Notes: generated by a model not told the origin, from the letters alone. Positions 1 through 7,111 are shown, numbered from the stretch's first letter. The stretch: 25,074 nt of DNA from a virus (IMGVR_UViG_3300005294_000072:1-25074), one strand, 5' to 3'. Program-made: numbers and translations.

Positions 1-158
1 GGTGAGAGAGGGTCGGCAGGTCGGCCGGTCCTAAGCCGTTGATTCTAGGACGGTTAGAGCGGTTCTGATGGGCTTGTAGAGCGTAGGTATCAAGTAGGGG
101 TTACGTAGTAGTTGCGTAGGTATTGCATAGTAGTTGCGTGGTAGTCTTGATTTAGTAG
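1..158. other. G-rich non-coding left flank
   Basis: No reading frame of useful length is open here; all plus frames carry early stops. The first 60 bases are much richer in G and C than the rest of the window, with the word GTCGG repeated. An inverted repeat, GTCCTA at 28-33 against TAGGAC at 46-51, is extended by CC/GG around one bulged base, but has no T-run, so it is not a clear terminator. The stretch ends in short direct repeats that lead into the promoter at 159. It may be an upstream control region or lie near a genome end; the sequence does not decide which. Confidence 0.5.
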
Positions 159-161
159 TTG
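106..161 (+). repeat. Three direct copies of TAGTAGTTG upstream of the early promoter
   Basis: TAGTAGTTG occurs at 106-114, 128-136 and 153-161. The first two copies extend to TAGTAGTTGCGT. Start-to-start spacing is 22 and 25 bases, about two helical turns, and the last copy overlaps the -35 hexamer at 159. This arrangement would suit an operator or activator site array controlling the promoter, which is inference. Confidence 0.45.
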
Positions 162-187
162 ACATTGTTAGTTAGTTATGCTATCAT
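159..187 (+). promoter_or_regulatory. Strong sigma70-type promoter for the early block
   Basis: A perfect -35 hexamer TTGACA (159-164) is followed after exactly 17 bases by TATCAT (182-187), a good -10 box. It sits in non-coding DNA, points rightward into the structured region and the long plus-strand gene block, and predicts a transcript start near 194. It is the best host-type promoter I saw in the window and probably drives early transcription. Confidence 0.75.
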
Positions 188-193
188 TGTTTC

Positions 194-828
194 ATGGTTG
201 ATTGATTAAGTAGCTTTACCTTTGAATAACTGAGAAGTAGCTAACTCAGAAAAAGGTTAATACTTCGGTATTATCCGTAGCAAAACGTAAAAACACCTTG
301 CTATTGATAATTAGGTAGAGCTACTTAACGAATTAATCAATGGGAGCATAACACATGTAATATGAATACTGTTACATCGTGCAGTCGGTCAAATAGGTAA
401 TGACAAAGCATAGTTAAACCGGGCTATGTGAAAACATTACCGCATAAAGAGATAATGACAATTTAAAGACTGTGCTAGTTTTGGTACTACGGAAACTAGC
501 GCAATATTAATACCTGCAACATGTTCTCTTGTTTCATACTTTTGGTGATAGTTGCACAATCATATCAGATAGGTGAAATAACCTATAGGAATGAAAAGCA
601 TAGATAATAGGCTAACTCTTAGCAGTCCTTATTATCGATACTATCACCAAAAACATTCATAGAACACGAGAGAATATGTTAGAGGTGCTAATCGCACTTT
701 ATGATAATGCCATTAGTTTAAGTGTATCCGGTAAGGATATCAAAACGTGTCCTAGAAAGGATGAGATGCTGGAATTAACCGGCATGGCAGATAATTATCA
801 ACAACTAACATGCTAGTCAAAGACTGGT
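194..828 (+). ncRNA. Large multi-domain structured RNA (candidate ornate large RNA)
   Basis: There is no convincing coding frame, but helices run almost end to end. Domain 1 is closed by 198-203/335-340 and 206-220/314-328 (15 bp, one U.G) and holds three hairpins: 230-234/245-249, 255-263/268-276 with a cUUCGg tetraloop, and 278-283/298-303. Next come 352-360/372-381, a two-step hairpin 396-402/435-441 with 408-413/424-429, and an 11-bp stem 471-481/493-503. Domain 2 is closed by 518-532/666-680 (15 bp, two wobbles) and 540-552/640-652 (13 bp, perfect), enclosing 569-574/581-586 and 603-611/627-636. Smaller stems follow at 683-688/694-699, 767-772/779-784 and 813-818/822-827. The strong promoter lies just upstream. 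Size and density resemble the ROOL and GOLLD classes of phage RNAs, but no class match was made. It could instead be a very long structured leader. The 3' end is uncertain. Confidence 0.7.
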
Positions 829-846
829 GAAGGATTGAATAGTATC

Positions 847-1125
847 ATGCTTACCTTACGACGATTTAATCCTAATGGCATTCAATATTCTCTTAATGAG
901 AATTATGATGGTTCCACTACCATTATCAAGTCTAATACCACTAAAAGTATCAAGGTTAATTTTGGTATTGATGCTATTAGTCAAGCATGGTATAACTGGC
1001 ATATGAAAGGTCAGTTAATCCAAAAAGCATTTCCATTCTTTAATGCTGATGAAAGAGAATTTCTTATTACCGGCATGACTCCTGAAGAATGGTCAGAAAT
1101 GCTTGAAAAACAAGTAGAAGAATAA
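847..1125 (+). CDS. Conserved-type phage protein, function unknown
   Basis: A 92-residue soluble protein. Its second half (about residues 48-90) contains the pattern IQKAFPFFNADEREFLITG, followed by TPEEW, which I recognise as typical of a widespread small phage protein family of unknown role. Start choice: a TTG at 835 is only one base after the GAAGG at 829-833, so ATG 847 is more likely although its spacing (13) is long. It is the first gene after the structured RNA region and is followed within 2 bases by the next gene, so it probably opens the early operon. Confidence 0.75.
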   Translation: MLTLRRFNPNGIQYSLNENYDGSTTIIKSNTTKSIKVNFGIDAISQAWYNWHMKGQLIQKAFPFFNADEREFLITGMTPEEWSEMLEKQVEE

Positions 1126-1127
1126 TC

Positions 1128-1799
1128 ATGGAAACCACAATAATAACCTGTGACCTATGCACTTCGCCTATCTTTCCTAAGAATGAAGATCCTTCTAAGA
1201 GGTTTCCAGTTCGTTATTTACGATACGATAGCCTTTGTCAAACGTGCTATAATAAGGAAAAGGCTACTGTAGAGCAGAATAATTCTCAACCTATTATGCA
1301 GCAATCTTTAGATTCTATAGTTACCTCGCGTGAACAGTTCTTTAATGCAGAGCGTACAGATTTAGCTCTAATAGAAGGTACTCCATTTGAAAGAGTAATC
1401 AAGATACGCGATAGAATCGACAAGTGGAAGAATCTTCTATTTGAGATTAGGACTAGACAGGAAAGTGCTCAAAGTGCTCTACAAGAATTAGCACAGACTA
1501 TTACAGCGGAAGAAAGAGCAAAGCTAAAGATTAGTGATATTAGTTATATTCCTAACGAAACTAAGCCTAAGCCTAAAATCGCACGTATAAGCAGTGAAGA
1601 AAAGAACCTTAACAATATGGTCAATACCTTGTTTAGACGTGCAATAGACAAGGGAGAAATGACAGAAGAACAGGCAAGAGAGAAAGTAAGAGATATTGTT
1701 AGGAATAGTAAGAATATTATGATAACACGTATGGCAAGTGGAGAATTAAAGTGTACTTGCGCGTCTACTCCTGGTATTTGTAAGGTGCATGAGAAATAA
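1128..1799 (+). CDS. Zinc-ribbon protein with helical middle, unknown function
   Basis: This 223-residue protein starts with a CxxC pair (C9, C12) and a second CxxC (C37, C40), a likely zinc ribbon in the first 45 residues. The middle is charged and helical, with coiled-coil-like stretches rich in Glu, Arg and Lys. The C-terminus has a second Cys cluster (CTCASTPGIC, then KVHEK) near residues 209-223. The pattern suggests a metal-stabilised nucleic-acid or protein binding factor, but nothing identifies a substrate. It starts 2 bases after the stop of the previous gene and is separated by 2 bases from the next. Confidence 0.75.
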   Translation: METTIITCDLCTSPIFPKNEDPSKRFPVRYLRYDSLCQTCYNKEKATVEQNNSQPIMQQSLDSIVTSREQFFNAERTDLALIEGTPFERVIKIRDRIDKWKNLLFEIRTRQESAQSALQELAQTITAEERAKLKISDISYIPNETKPKPKIARISSEEKNLNNMVNTLFRRAIDKGEMTEEQAREKVRDIVRNSKNIMITRMASGELKCTCASTPGICKVHEK

Positions 1800-1801
1800 T
1801 T

Positions 1802-2233
1802 ATGTCTAACAATATTCTTGTTGGAAAAACTATTAAAAAGATTTTTCTTGCTGATGATAGAAAAGCAATTAAATTTGTTCTTGATAATAATGATAGTATT
1901 ATTGCAAGATGTGATGGTGATTGCTGTTCACATACTTGGATTGAAGATTTAATTAATCCTGAGAATGCTATTGATTCTGAAGTACTTTCGGCAGATGATA
2001 TTGATTTGCCTGAAGAATTTCAGAATAAAACCAAGACTGATAATTACGAAGAAGAAATGCTATACTACGGATTTGCTATTGTAACTAATAAGGGCAAATT
2101 TACTATTGCATATCGTAATAGCTCTAATGGTTATTATGGTGGTAATTTGTCATGGCCTGATAACGAATACTATTATGGTGGTGTTCATGGTCAGAATATA
2201 AGTAAAGAAAATTGGGTAGAAGTGATAGAATAA
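1802..2233 (+). CDS. Conserved-type phage protein with GDCCS motif (DUF7448-like)
   Basis: A 143-residue acidic protein. Near residues 39-48 it has GDCCSHTWIEDL, preceded by a beta-rich stretch (KFVLDNNDSIIARC) and followed by an acidic middle and a Gly/Tyr-rich C-terminus (YYGGN, YYYGGVHG). The GDCCSxxWIED signature resembles the DUF7448 type of phage proteins, whose function is unknown; the assignment is from memory of the motif. The gene ends in a small hairpin (GTGATA 2222-2227 with TATCAC 2234-2239) that leads into a non-coding structured stretch. Confidence 0.7.
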   Translation: MSNNILVGKTIKKIFLADDRKAIKFVLDNNDSIIARCDGDCCSHTWIEDLINPENAIDSEVLSADDIDLPEEFQNKTKTDNYEEEMLYYGFAIVTNKGKFTIAYRNSSNGYYGGNLSWPDNEYYYGGVHGQNISKENWVEVIE

Positions 2234-2256
2234 TATCACGCGAGTATAACGAGCGA

Positions 2257-2380
2257 CTAGTTAATAAGGTACACAATGTTATTTTTGCTAGCTCTATTAT
2301 CTAGTACCAAAAAAGATTGTCTAATCCGGTAATATTATTGAGATTAGATAGGTGAAAATGATAATAGGGCTAGTTAAGAT
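2257..2380 (+). ncRNA. Structured RNA element between genes (candidate leader or small RNA)
   Basis: This lies in the 148-bp gap after 2233. A long helix pairs 2287-2301 with 2360-2374 (15 bp, two wobbles). Inside it, 2317-2325 pairs with 2341-2349 (9 bp, one wobble). A competing hairpin pairs GGTAC 2268-2272 with GTACC 2304-2308, which cannot form together with the long helix as a simple nested fold, so two states or a pseudoknot are possible. CTAGTTAA is present at both ends (2257-2264, 2370-2377). The element stops just before ATG 2382 and might control that gene. Its sequence shares words with the large RNA at 194-828. Confidence 0.55.
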
Positions 2381-2381
2381 A

Positions 2382-2513
2382 ATGAAAAAGAAGAAAAAAG
2401 AAGATAGTAAACTATTAAAGGTGCTCAAAGAAAGAAGAGCACAGTTCTATCTTTTTAATGTTAAGTTAAAAAACGAAGAAATTATTGAAAAAGCTAAGAA
2501 AGGCATAAAGTAG
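2382..2513 (+). CDS. Small basic protein, 43 aa
   Basis: A 43-residue, very Lys-rich protein. It begins MKKKKKED and continues with alternating Lys, Arg and hydrophobic residues compatible with one long amphipathic helix. Net charge is strongly positive, so nucleic-acid binding is possible, but no family is recognised. No clear Shine-Dalgarno site is present; the start codon directly follows the 3' strand of the RNA helix ending at 2374, which could expose or hide it. The next gene starts 8 bases after the stop. Confidence 0.5.
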   Translation: MKKKKKEDSKLLKVLKERRAQFYLFNVKLKNEEIIEKAKKGIK

Positions 2514-2520
2514 TATTGTT

Positions 2521-2691
2521 ATGACCATTATATTAACTACAACTGATAAACGATATACCTTATGGAATGTAATTAGTTTTCAAGTATTAGATACTAAAGC
2601 ATTACCAGAATTGCATGATATTGTAGTACATCATTTTGACAGACCTAAGACAATGATTAGTGCTAAAGCTACTAAGATTGAAATTAGGTAA
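2521..2691 (+). CDS. Small protein, 56 aa, unknown
   Basis: A 56-residue protein with beta-type alternation at the start (MTIILTTTDKRYTLWNVISF) and a final basic strand. It has no cysteines, no membrane segment and no recognised family. It fits exactly between the previous small gene and the helicase, with 7 and 4 base gaps, and uses the same codon style as its neighbours, which supports it being a real gene. The longer helicase-frame start at 2660 would overlap it and is less likely. Confidence 0.6.
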   Translation: MTIILTTTDKRYTLWNVISFQVLDTKALPELHDIVVHHFDRPKTMISAKATKIEIR

Positions 2692-2695
2692 TATC

Positions 2696-4378
2696 ATGCT
2701 TGATTTATCATTTGAAACAATTAAAGGCACCAAACTAATTGACAAATGTCCCATATGTTCTAAGATTGCAAAAGAAAAAACATCATTCATTGCTCAGGAA
2801 AAGAAGTTTATAACTCTTGAGTGTGGGCATTTGTTGGTTCGTTCGCTTCCTAAAACTATTGATTATTCTCTGCTTACTTTCGATGGTAATGATTCTTGCT
2901 CACATGATTGGTCTTTACCTCCTGCTAATTCTTACAAAACAATCTGCTCAATTTGTAACGCGAAGCGACCATATCTCTTTCAGATAGATGGTATGAAAGC
3001 TTTAGAGCAAGCTAATGGTCGTTTTGGGATATTTGATGAGCAAGGTTTAGGTAAGACTATTCAATCACTTGGCTATATTAAGTACCACCCGGAATCATGG
3101 CCCTTCTTATGGTTCTGCAAAAGTGGTCTAAAATTCCAGGCCATGAAAGAGATGATACGTATTCTCGGCCCTAAGTTTATTCCTCAAGTCATTGAGACTT
3201 CTAAAGACCATATCTTTCCCGGATTTAACTGTTATATTGCTTCTTATGATATCCTTCGTCGCATGTCCTCTACTAAGTTAGAACAGTTAAACAAACTAGT
3301 CAAATGCGTAGTAATAGACGAAGTACAGCATATTAAAAATCCTGATAGTACAAGAACACAGCAAGTAAGGAAAATGTGTCATGGAATTGATAAGATTATT
3401 CCACTATCAGGAACACATTGGAAGAATAGAGGCAGCGAATCTTTTGTAGCCTGTAATCTAATAAATCCTGCCAAATTTCACTCATTTGAAAACTTTAAAC
3501 TAAGATGGGTAGAATATCATTACGATAGTTCTACTGGTAAGACGAAAGAGGCAGGGTTAAAAAAAGGCTTTCGCGAGTATTGTTCTGACGTATTCATTCG
3601 ACGCGAAAGAACAGAGGTAATGAAAGAGTTACCCCTAATCAATCGTACTAAACTATACGCAGTATTACCTAAAGATGCTCAAAAGTCTTATGATGATGCT
3701 GCTGATGATTTCGTAAAGATTTGGAATAACCTAGTTATAGGCGGAGAAGAGAATAGCTTTAAAGCTGCTGGTAATGTATTATCTGCTCTAAATCAGATGC
3801 GCCAAATTATAGGCGTAGCAAAGATACCGGCAACATTAGATTTTGCGCAAGAGTTTCTCGAAAATACTGACCGTAAGCTACTTATCTTCGTGCATCATAT
3901 TTCTGTTGGGCAGGCTATTTATGATGCTATGACAGAGTTTTGTAAAGATAGTGGTATTAATGTTAAGAAACTTACATCTTCTATGTCTCCAGAAGAAAGA
4001 TTTAAGATGTGTGAAGATTTTAATGCTAATCCTTCTACAAGACTTGCCATATTAAGCACACTAGCAAGTGGTGAAGGTCTAAACTTGCAGACCTGTTCTG
4101 ATGGTATTATGCACGAAAGACAATGGAATCCATCTAATGAAGAACAGGCAGAAGGTAGAATGATACGTATTGGTCAATTGAGTAACAATGTTAACATGAC
4201 CTACGTAGAAGCTGAAGGAACTGTTGATGCTGATTTGGATGCAATAGTTGAGAGAAAACGAATGCAATTCCATGATGCTATGAATAAGGGTGAGAAAGTG
4301 CAATGGAGTCAAGATAGCATCATTAAGGAATTAGGGGAAGCATTGGCTAAGAGGCATAGACTTAAAGGAAAAAGATAA
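2696..4378 (+). CDS. SNF2/SF2-type helicase with N-terminal zinc-binding region
   Basis: A 560-residue SF2 ATPase of the SNF2 group, expected to translocate on duplex DNA or remodel forks during phage replication or recombination. The first 90 residues hold two Cys groups (C18, C21, C43; C69, C84, C87), probably zinc-binding. Helicase motifs then follow in order: Walker A DEQGLGKT (114-121), DEVQ in place of DEAH (208-211), motif III-like LSGTHWKN (237-244) and the motif VI pattern QAEGRMIRIGQ (484-494), typical of SNF2 proteins. ATG 2696 is chosen because AGG lies 7 bases upstream and the earlier in-frame start overlaps another gene. The stop overlaps the next start (TAATG). Confidence 0.92.
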   Translation: MLDLSFETIKGTKLIDKCPICSKIAKEKTSFIAQEKKFITLECGHLLVRSLPKTIDYSLLTFDGNDSCSHDWSLPPANSYKTICSICNAKRPYLFQIDGMKALEQANGRFGIFDEQGLGKTIQSLGYIKYHPESWPFLWFCKSGLKFQAMKEMIRILGPKFIPQVIETSKDHIFPGFNCYIASYDILRRMSSTKLEQLNKLVKCVVIDEVQHIKNPDSTRTQQVRKMCHGIDKIIPLSGTHWKNRGSESFVACNLINPAKFHSFENFKLRWVEYHYDSSTGKTKEAGLKKGFREYCSDVFIRRERTEVMKELPLINRTKLYAVLPKDAQKSYDDAADDFVKIWNNLVIGGEENSFKAAGNVLSALNQMRQIIGVAKIPATLDFAQEFLENTDRKLLIFVHHISVGQAIYDAMTEFCKDSGINVKKLTSSMSPEERFKMCEDFNANPSTRLAILSTLASGEGLNLQTCSDGIMHERQWNPSNEEQAEGRMIRIGQLSNNVNMTYVEAEGTVDADLDAIVERKRMQFHDAMNKGEKVQWSQDSIIKELGEALAKRHRLKGKR

Positions 4379-4986
4379 TGGGAATTGATGCACGAATGAT
4401 TGTAGTTACTACTAATAAGCCATCTAAGGAAGATATTAAACGATGGTCTTATATCTTCGGCTCTGCTTTTGCTCAAGATTTATTTTTAGGTTTTGAGGAT
4501 ACTATTTATAATAAGCCTATTGAATTAATCAAGAATACAGTTGACCAAGATGGTCCCGATTTTGTAATTGACAAGGACAAAACAATATTAGAGATTCCAC
4601 TACCAGGTAGATATTATGGAGAAGGTTATGAAAGAGGTAATCTTCTTACATATATTTATATCGCAGAATTTTTAGAACAGCTTATTCCAGAATCTATTAT
4701 TTATTATGGTGAAGATAGTTCTGGAGTATTATTTGAGCAATTTGACCAAAAGCGAAGAAAAGAATTGCTTGAATACTATATTAAGGTAAACGGACGAGAT
4801 CCTTACGTTAGAGGATTTGATGCTAGAGAAAAGAGTCCTACGCCTATTTGTCCAGTTTGCGATGTAAATATGTTTAAGAATGGATGGGGTAATAAATACG
4901 CTCTATTTACATGTTCCGGTTGTGGATGGAAACAAGTAGAACGTGATGGTAAAGTTAGTAAAGGTTTTACTGTTAAAGAGTTATAA
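4378..4986 (+). CDS. Unknown protein with C-terminal zinc ribbon
   Basis: A 202-residue protein. Residues 1-120 form a mixed alpha/beta, acidic and Tyr-rich domain that I do not recognise. The C-terminal 50 residues carry CPVC (about 159-162) and CSGCGW (about 179-184), a compact zinc ribbon of the kind often used to touch nucleic acid. The start overlaps the helicase stop by TAATG and has an AAAGGA site 8 bases upstream, so translational coupling to the helicase is likely. Partnering with the helicase is inference from position only. Confidence 0.75.
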   Translation: MGIDARMIVVTTNKPSKEDIKRWSYIFGSAFAQDLFLGFEDTIYNKPIELIKNTVDQDGPDFVIDKDKTILEIPLPGRYYGEGYERGNLLTYIYIAEFLEQLIPESIIYYGEDSSGVLFEQFDQKRRKELLEYYIKVNGRDPYVRGFDAREKSPTPICPVCDVNMFKNGWGNKYALFTCSGCGWKQVERDGKVSKGFTVKEL

Positions 4987-4988
4987 TC

Positions 4989-5159
4989 ATGTCAAACCCT
5001 AACCCAAAATGTCCACAATGTGGAAGTTCTCCATATCAGCACGCTATTTGCCAAAAGAATAATCCTCTCTTTAAATGTTATTATGCGTTTATAAAGAGAG
5101 CACATTCTCATCATTTTTGCGGTAATAAAAACTGTAATTGTCATTGGATTACTTTTTAA
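4989..5159 (+). CDS. Small Cys/His-rich protein, 56 aa
   Basis: A 56-residue protein with CPQC at residues 8-11 and, near the C-terminus, a dense Cys/His run (HSHHFCGNKNCNCHW). The two groups could form one zinc site of four or more ligands. It starts 2 bases after the previous stop and ends 9 bases before the next gene. It is below the usual size cut-off of gene finders, but the cysteine pattern and tight packing argue for a real gene. Function unknown. Confidence 0.65.
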   Translation: MSNPNPKCPQCGSSPYQHAICQKNNPLFKCYYAFIKRAHSHHFCGNKNCNCHWITF

Positions 5160-5168
5160 GATTCTTTT

Positions 5169-5345
5169 ATGACTATTCTTCAAGAAATTGAGTTTCGAGA
5201 AAAACAATATTTAAAAGAAATTTATTTCTTACGTGAAGAAAATAAGAGATTACGTACTGAAATAACAGAAAATTTAATTAGTACAATTAAGCATAATGAT
5301 GCTATGTTTTGCTTAGTACTTGAATCTTGTTTAAAAGAGAAATAA
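5169..5345 (+). CDS. Small coiled-coil protein, 58 aa
   Basis: A 58-residue protein whose first 40 residues are a clear heptad-like helix (Leu, Ile, Phe spaced by Glu, Lys and Arg, as in EIEFREKQYLKEIYFLREEN). This predicts a short dimeric coiled coil. The end is more hydrophobic (AMFCLVLESCL). No Shine-Dalgarno site is evident. The stop is followed by T and then the ATG of the next gene. No family recognised. Confidence 0.55.
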   Translation: MTILQEIEFREKQYLKEIYFLREENKRLRTEITENLISTIKHNDAMFCLVLESCLKEK

Positions 5346-5346
5346 T

Positions 5347-5874
5347 ATGGTACTCGGTTTTACCGGCACTCAAAATGGAATGAATAGCTTTCAAGAGTCA
5401 GAAGTGTTAAAACTTTTCGATTCTACACAACCAGAAACATTACATCATGGGGATTGCATAGGATCTGATGCACAATGTCATTACCTATTTCTAAGATGGC
5501 ATGCGTGTAATGATTATATGAAACGCAATATCATCGTGCATCCTCCAATTGATGAGAAAAAGAGGGCTTTTGTTTTGAAAGCTCAGATGGGTCAAAGTTT
5601 AATAGACTTAATGACAAACTGTAAAAACTCTATTGATATTATCGAACTTCAACCACTAAGCTATTTCGACCGTAATTACGAAATAGTAAGAGCCTGCAAT
5701 CTTCTAATAGTTACACCTAAAGAACTAGAACATACTGTAAGGAGTGGTACTTGGAAAACTGTAAGATATGCTTGGCAGTTAAAAAAGGATGTAAGAGTTA
5801 TTCCGCCACTTTTTGCTGCTCCTGCTGATAATACTTATAATGATACTGATTCAGTACTAAAGTTCAATGAGTAA
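5347..5874 (+). CDS. SLOG-fold (YspA/DprA-related) nucleotide-binding protein
   Basis: A 175-residue Rossmann-type protein. The N-terminus reads GFTGTQNGM (residues 4-12), a nucleotide-binding loop, followed by HHGDCIGSDA (about 38-47), which is the usual second signature of the YspA-like SLOG group. Later RN, LLIVTP and RSGTWKTVRYA (about 134-144) match the conserved C-terminal strand and Ser/Thr loop. Members of this group bind nucleotides or nucleotide-like signals and are common in phages; the ligand here is unknown. The gene is packed in the early operon, 1 base after the previous stop. Confidence 0.7.
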   Translation: MVLGFTGTQNGMNSFQESEVLKLFDSTQPETLHHGDCIGSDAQCHYLFLRWHACNDYMKRNIIVHPPIDEKKRAFVLKAQMGQSLIDLMTNCKNSIDIIELQPLSYFDRNYEIVRACNLLIVTPKELEHTVRSGTWKTVRYAWQLKKDVRVIPPLFAAPADNTYNDTDSVLKFNE

Positions 5875-5879
5875 GTAAT

Positions 5880-6074
5880 ATGCCAAAAGACAAAACAATC
5901 AAAGAAACATATCTAGGCGATGGTGTCTATATGAAGTGGGATGGTAATAGATTTACTCTTTATACATCCTATAACGGTAATGAAGTAACTAATAACATAG
6001 TCCTAGAAATAGAAACATGGTTAGCATTAACACGTTTTGTCAAAAGTCTTGAGAATGAGTCTACTATTGTATGA
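5880..6074 (+). CDS. Small beta-rich protein, 64 aa
   Basis: A 64-residue protein. The middle alternates polar and aromatic residues (VYMKWDGNRFTLYTSYNG), as in a small antiparallel sheet, and the end is a short helix. No Cys, no membrane segment, no recognised family. It lies 5 bases after the SLOG gene and 3 bases before the next one. Confidence 0.65.
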   Translation: MPKDKTIKETYLGDGVYMKWDGNRFTLYTSYNGNEVTNNIVLEIETWLALTRFVKSLENESTIV

Positions 6075-6077
6075 TTT

Positions 6078-6272
6078 ATGAAGTATCAAGAAGTCAAATT
6101 TAGTACAGTAGTATATTTCTTGATATGTTTATTTATTCATCCTATTAAATTCTTGAACTGTTTAGAACATTGTAGTGTTAATGATCATAAATTTAATATG
6201 GATGTAGTAAATTTCAATTATGATTTATGGTGTCATGATTGTAATGAAGTTTTTCTCGATGAAATAAAATGA
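6078..6272 (+). CDS. Small Cys-containing protein with hydrophobic N-terminal segment, 64 aa
   Basis: A 64-residue protein. Residues 9-22 (STVVYFLICLFIHP) are hydrophobic enough for a short membrane segment or a buried helix. The rest holds C28 and C32 and a CHDC pair near residues 52-55, which together could bind a metal. Similar CxxC tails occur in several neighbours. The stop overlaps the next start (ATGA). Confidence 0.55.
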   Translation: MKYQEVKFSTVVYFLICLFIHPIKFLNCLEHCSVNDHKFNMDVVNFNYDLWCHDCNEVFLDEIK

Positions 6273-6496
6273 ACCAAGAAGACCTAATCAAAGGCAGAAT
6301 GTACTGTTACTGGTCTAAAGGTATTAATGAAAAGAAACCTTCTCTTAAATTCTGTCGATTAGTTGACTTCGCGAAACGTTATGCAATAGTAGACCGTCTA
6401 GATTTAAGCATAAACAAGAGACAACAGGTAGAGATTAAGAGGCTTAAGGAAGTTCAGAAAAAGAAACAATATGAACAGAAAGAACTGCCTTTATGA
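6269..6496 (+). CDS. Small basic protein, 75 aa
   Basis: A 75-residue basic protein. The first 50 residues look like a small beta barrel (GRMYCYWSKG, KFCRLVDFAKRYAIVDRL), and the last 25 are a Lys/Gln/Glu-rich helix. SH3-like or OB-like small folds look similar, but I cannot assign one. Both ends overlap neighbours by 4 bases (ATGA), which supports translational coupling. Confidence 0.65.
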   Translation: MNQEDLIKGRMYCYWSKGINEKKPSLKFCRLVDFAKRYAIVDRLDLSINKRQQVEIKRLKEVQKKKQYEQKELPL

Positions 6497-6579
6497 AAAA
6501 TGCATTAGAATTTTTAGCAGGCATACTATTATGCATATTTTTCGCCTGTTTCTTAATCATGTTGATGCTAGTATTATAG
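6493..6579 (+). CDS. 28-residue single-pass membrane peptide
   Basis: A 28-residue peptide, almost entirely hydrophobic after MKNALEF (ILLCIFFACFLIMLMLVL), so a single membrane helix. Its ATG overlaps the stop of the previous gene as ATGA, the coupling seen elsewhere in this operon. A competing frame (from 6471 or 6531 to 6671) covers the same bases; I prefer this one because of the overlap and the clean membrane composition, but both could be translated. Phage peptides of this type often act on the host membrane; no specific role is shown. Confidence 0.4.
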   Translation: MKNALEFLAGILLCIFFACFLIMLMLVL

Positions 6580-6594
6580 GTTTATTCATTTATA

Positions 6595-6666
6595 ATGTTC
6601 GCTTGCGTTATTACTTTTATAAACGTAGGCATATGTCTTTTCATAAGCAGTTGGATAATTTGCTGA
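6595..6666 (+). CDS. Possible second membrane micropeptide, 23 aa
   Basis: A 23-residue hydrophobic peptide beginning MFACVITFINV and ending in WIIC, in the same frame as the 28-residue peptide but after its stop. The alternative frame ending at 6671 gives a basic, less hydrophobic tail over the same bases. There is no ribosome-binding site, so this is a weak call kept because the stretch has no better single explanation. Confidence 0.25.
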   Translation: MFACVITFINVGICLFISSWIIC

Positions 6667-6677
6667 AATAATATTTT

Positions 6678-6902
6678 ATGAATACATGCATTTCTGACGA
6701 TGATGTGATTGTCAATATTCAAGGTATTCGTTATGTTACTTGGGGTGAGAGTACTTCATATCTAAATCCAGGTAAGCATTTTTACGTAACAATAACTTAT
6801 AAAGGTAATCATCAATCCTTCGCGTATACTACAGAAGAAAAAGCTAAGAACTTGTTTAATAAAATACGCGCAGCGATGGATAAATCGGTAAAAGAACAAT
6901 GA
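6678..6902 (+). CDS. Small unknown protein, 74 aa
   Basis: A 74-residue protein with an N-terminal beta-rich half (VIVNIQGIRYVTWG, HFYVTITYKGN) and a C-terminal helix (TEEKAKNLFNKIRAAMDKS). The strand-strand-helix layout is common in small phage accessory proteins. No catalytic motif or family is recognised. The stop overlaps the next start (ATGA). Confidence 0.7.
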   Translation: MNTCISDDDVIVNIQGIRYVTWGESTSYLNPGKHFYVTITYKGNHQSFAYTTEEKAKNLFNKIRAAMDKSVKEQ

Positions 6903-7111
6903 TTTTTGACAAACTTCTCATAACTAAATATCTTAAACTCAATATAATTATCTCTCATAAAGGTATTTATGATCATATGAGAATAGTTTGTACTGAGCAA
7001 TCAGCAAGAGACTTTGACAAGATAGTTAATGATACGGTAAGTTATATGCAGGGTAGAATTAGAAATTGGGAAGAACAATATAAGGATAAGATTGAGGAAG
7101 TGGGAAAATAG
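6899..7111 (+). CDS. Small unknown protein, 70 aa
   Basis: A 70-residue protein, mixed at the N-terminus and helical and charged at the C-terminus (YMQGRIRNWEEQYKDKIEEVGK). It overlaps the previous gene by 4 bases and is followed 2 bases later by the next, so it belongs to the same coupled run. No family recognised. Confidence 0.65.
   Translation: MIFDKLLITKYLKLNIIISHKGIYDHMRIVCTEQSARDFDKIVNDTVSYMQGRIRNWEEQYKDKIEEVGK

Noticed and set aside
6471-6671. 66-residue frame from ATG 6471
   Set aside because: It begins inside the previous gene with no site of its own; the coupled ATGA start at 6493 in another frame gives a clean membrane peptide. It stays possible for the second half.
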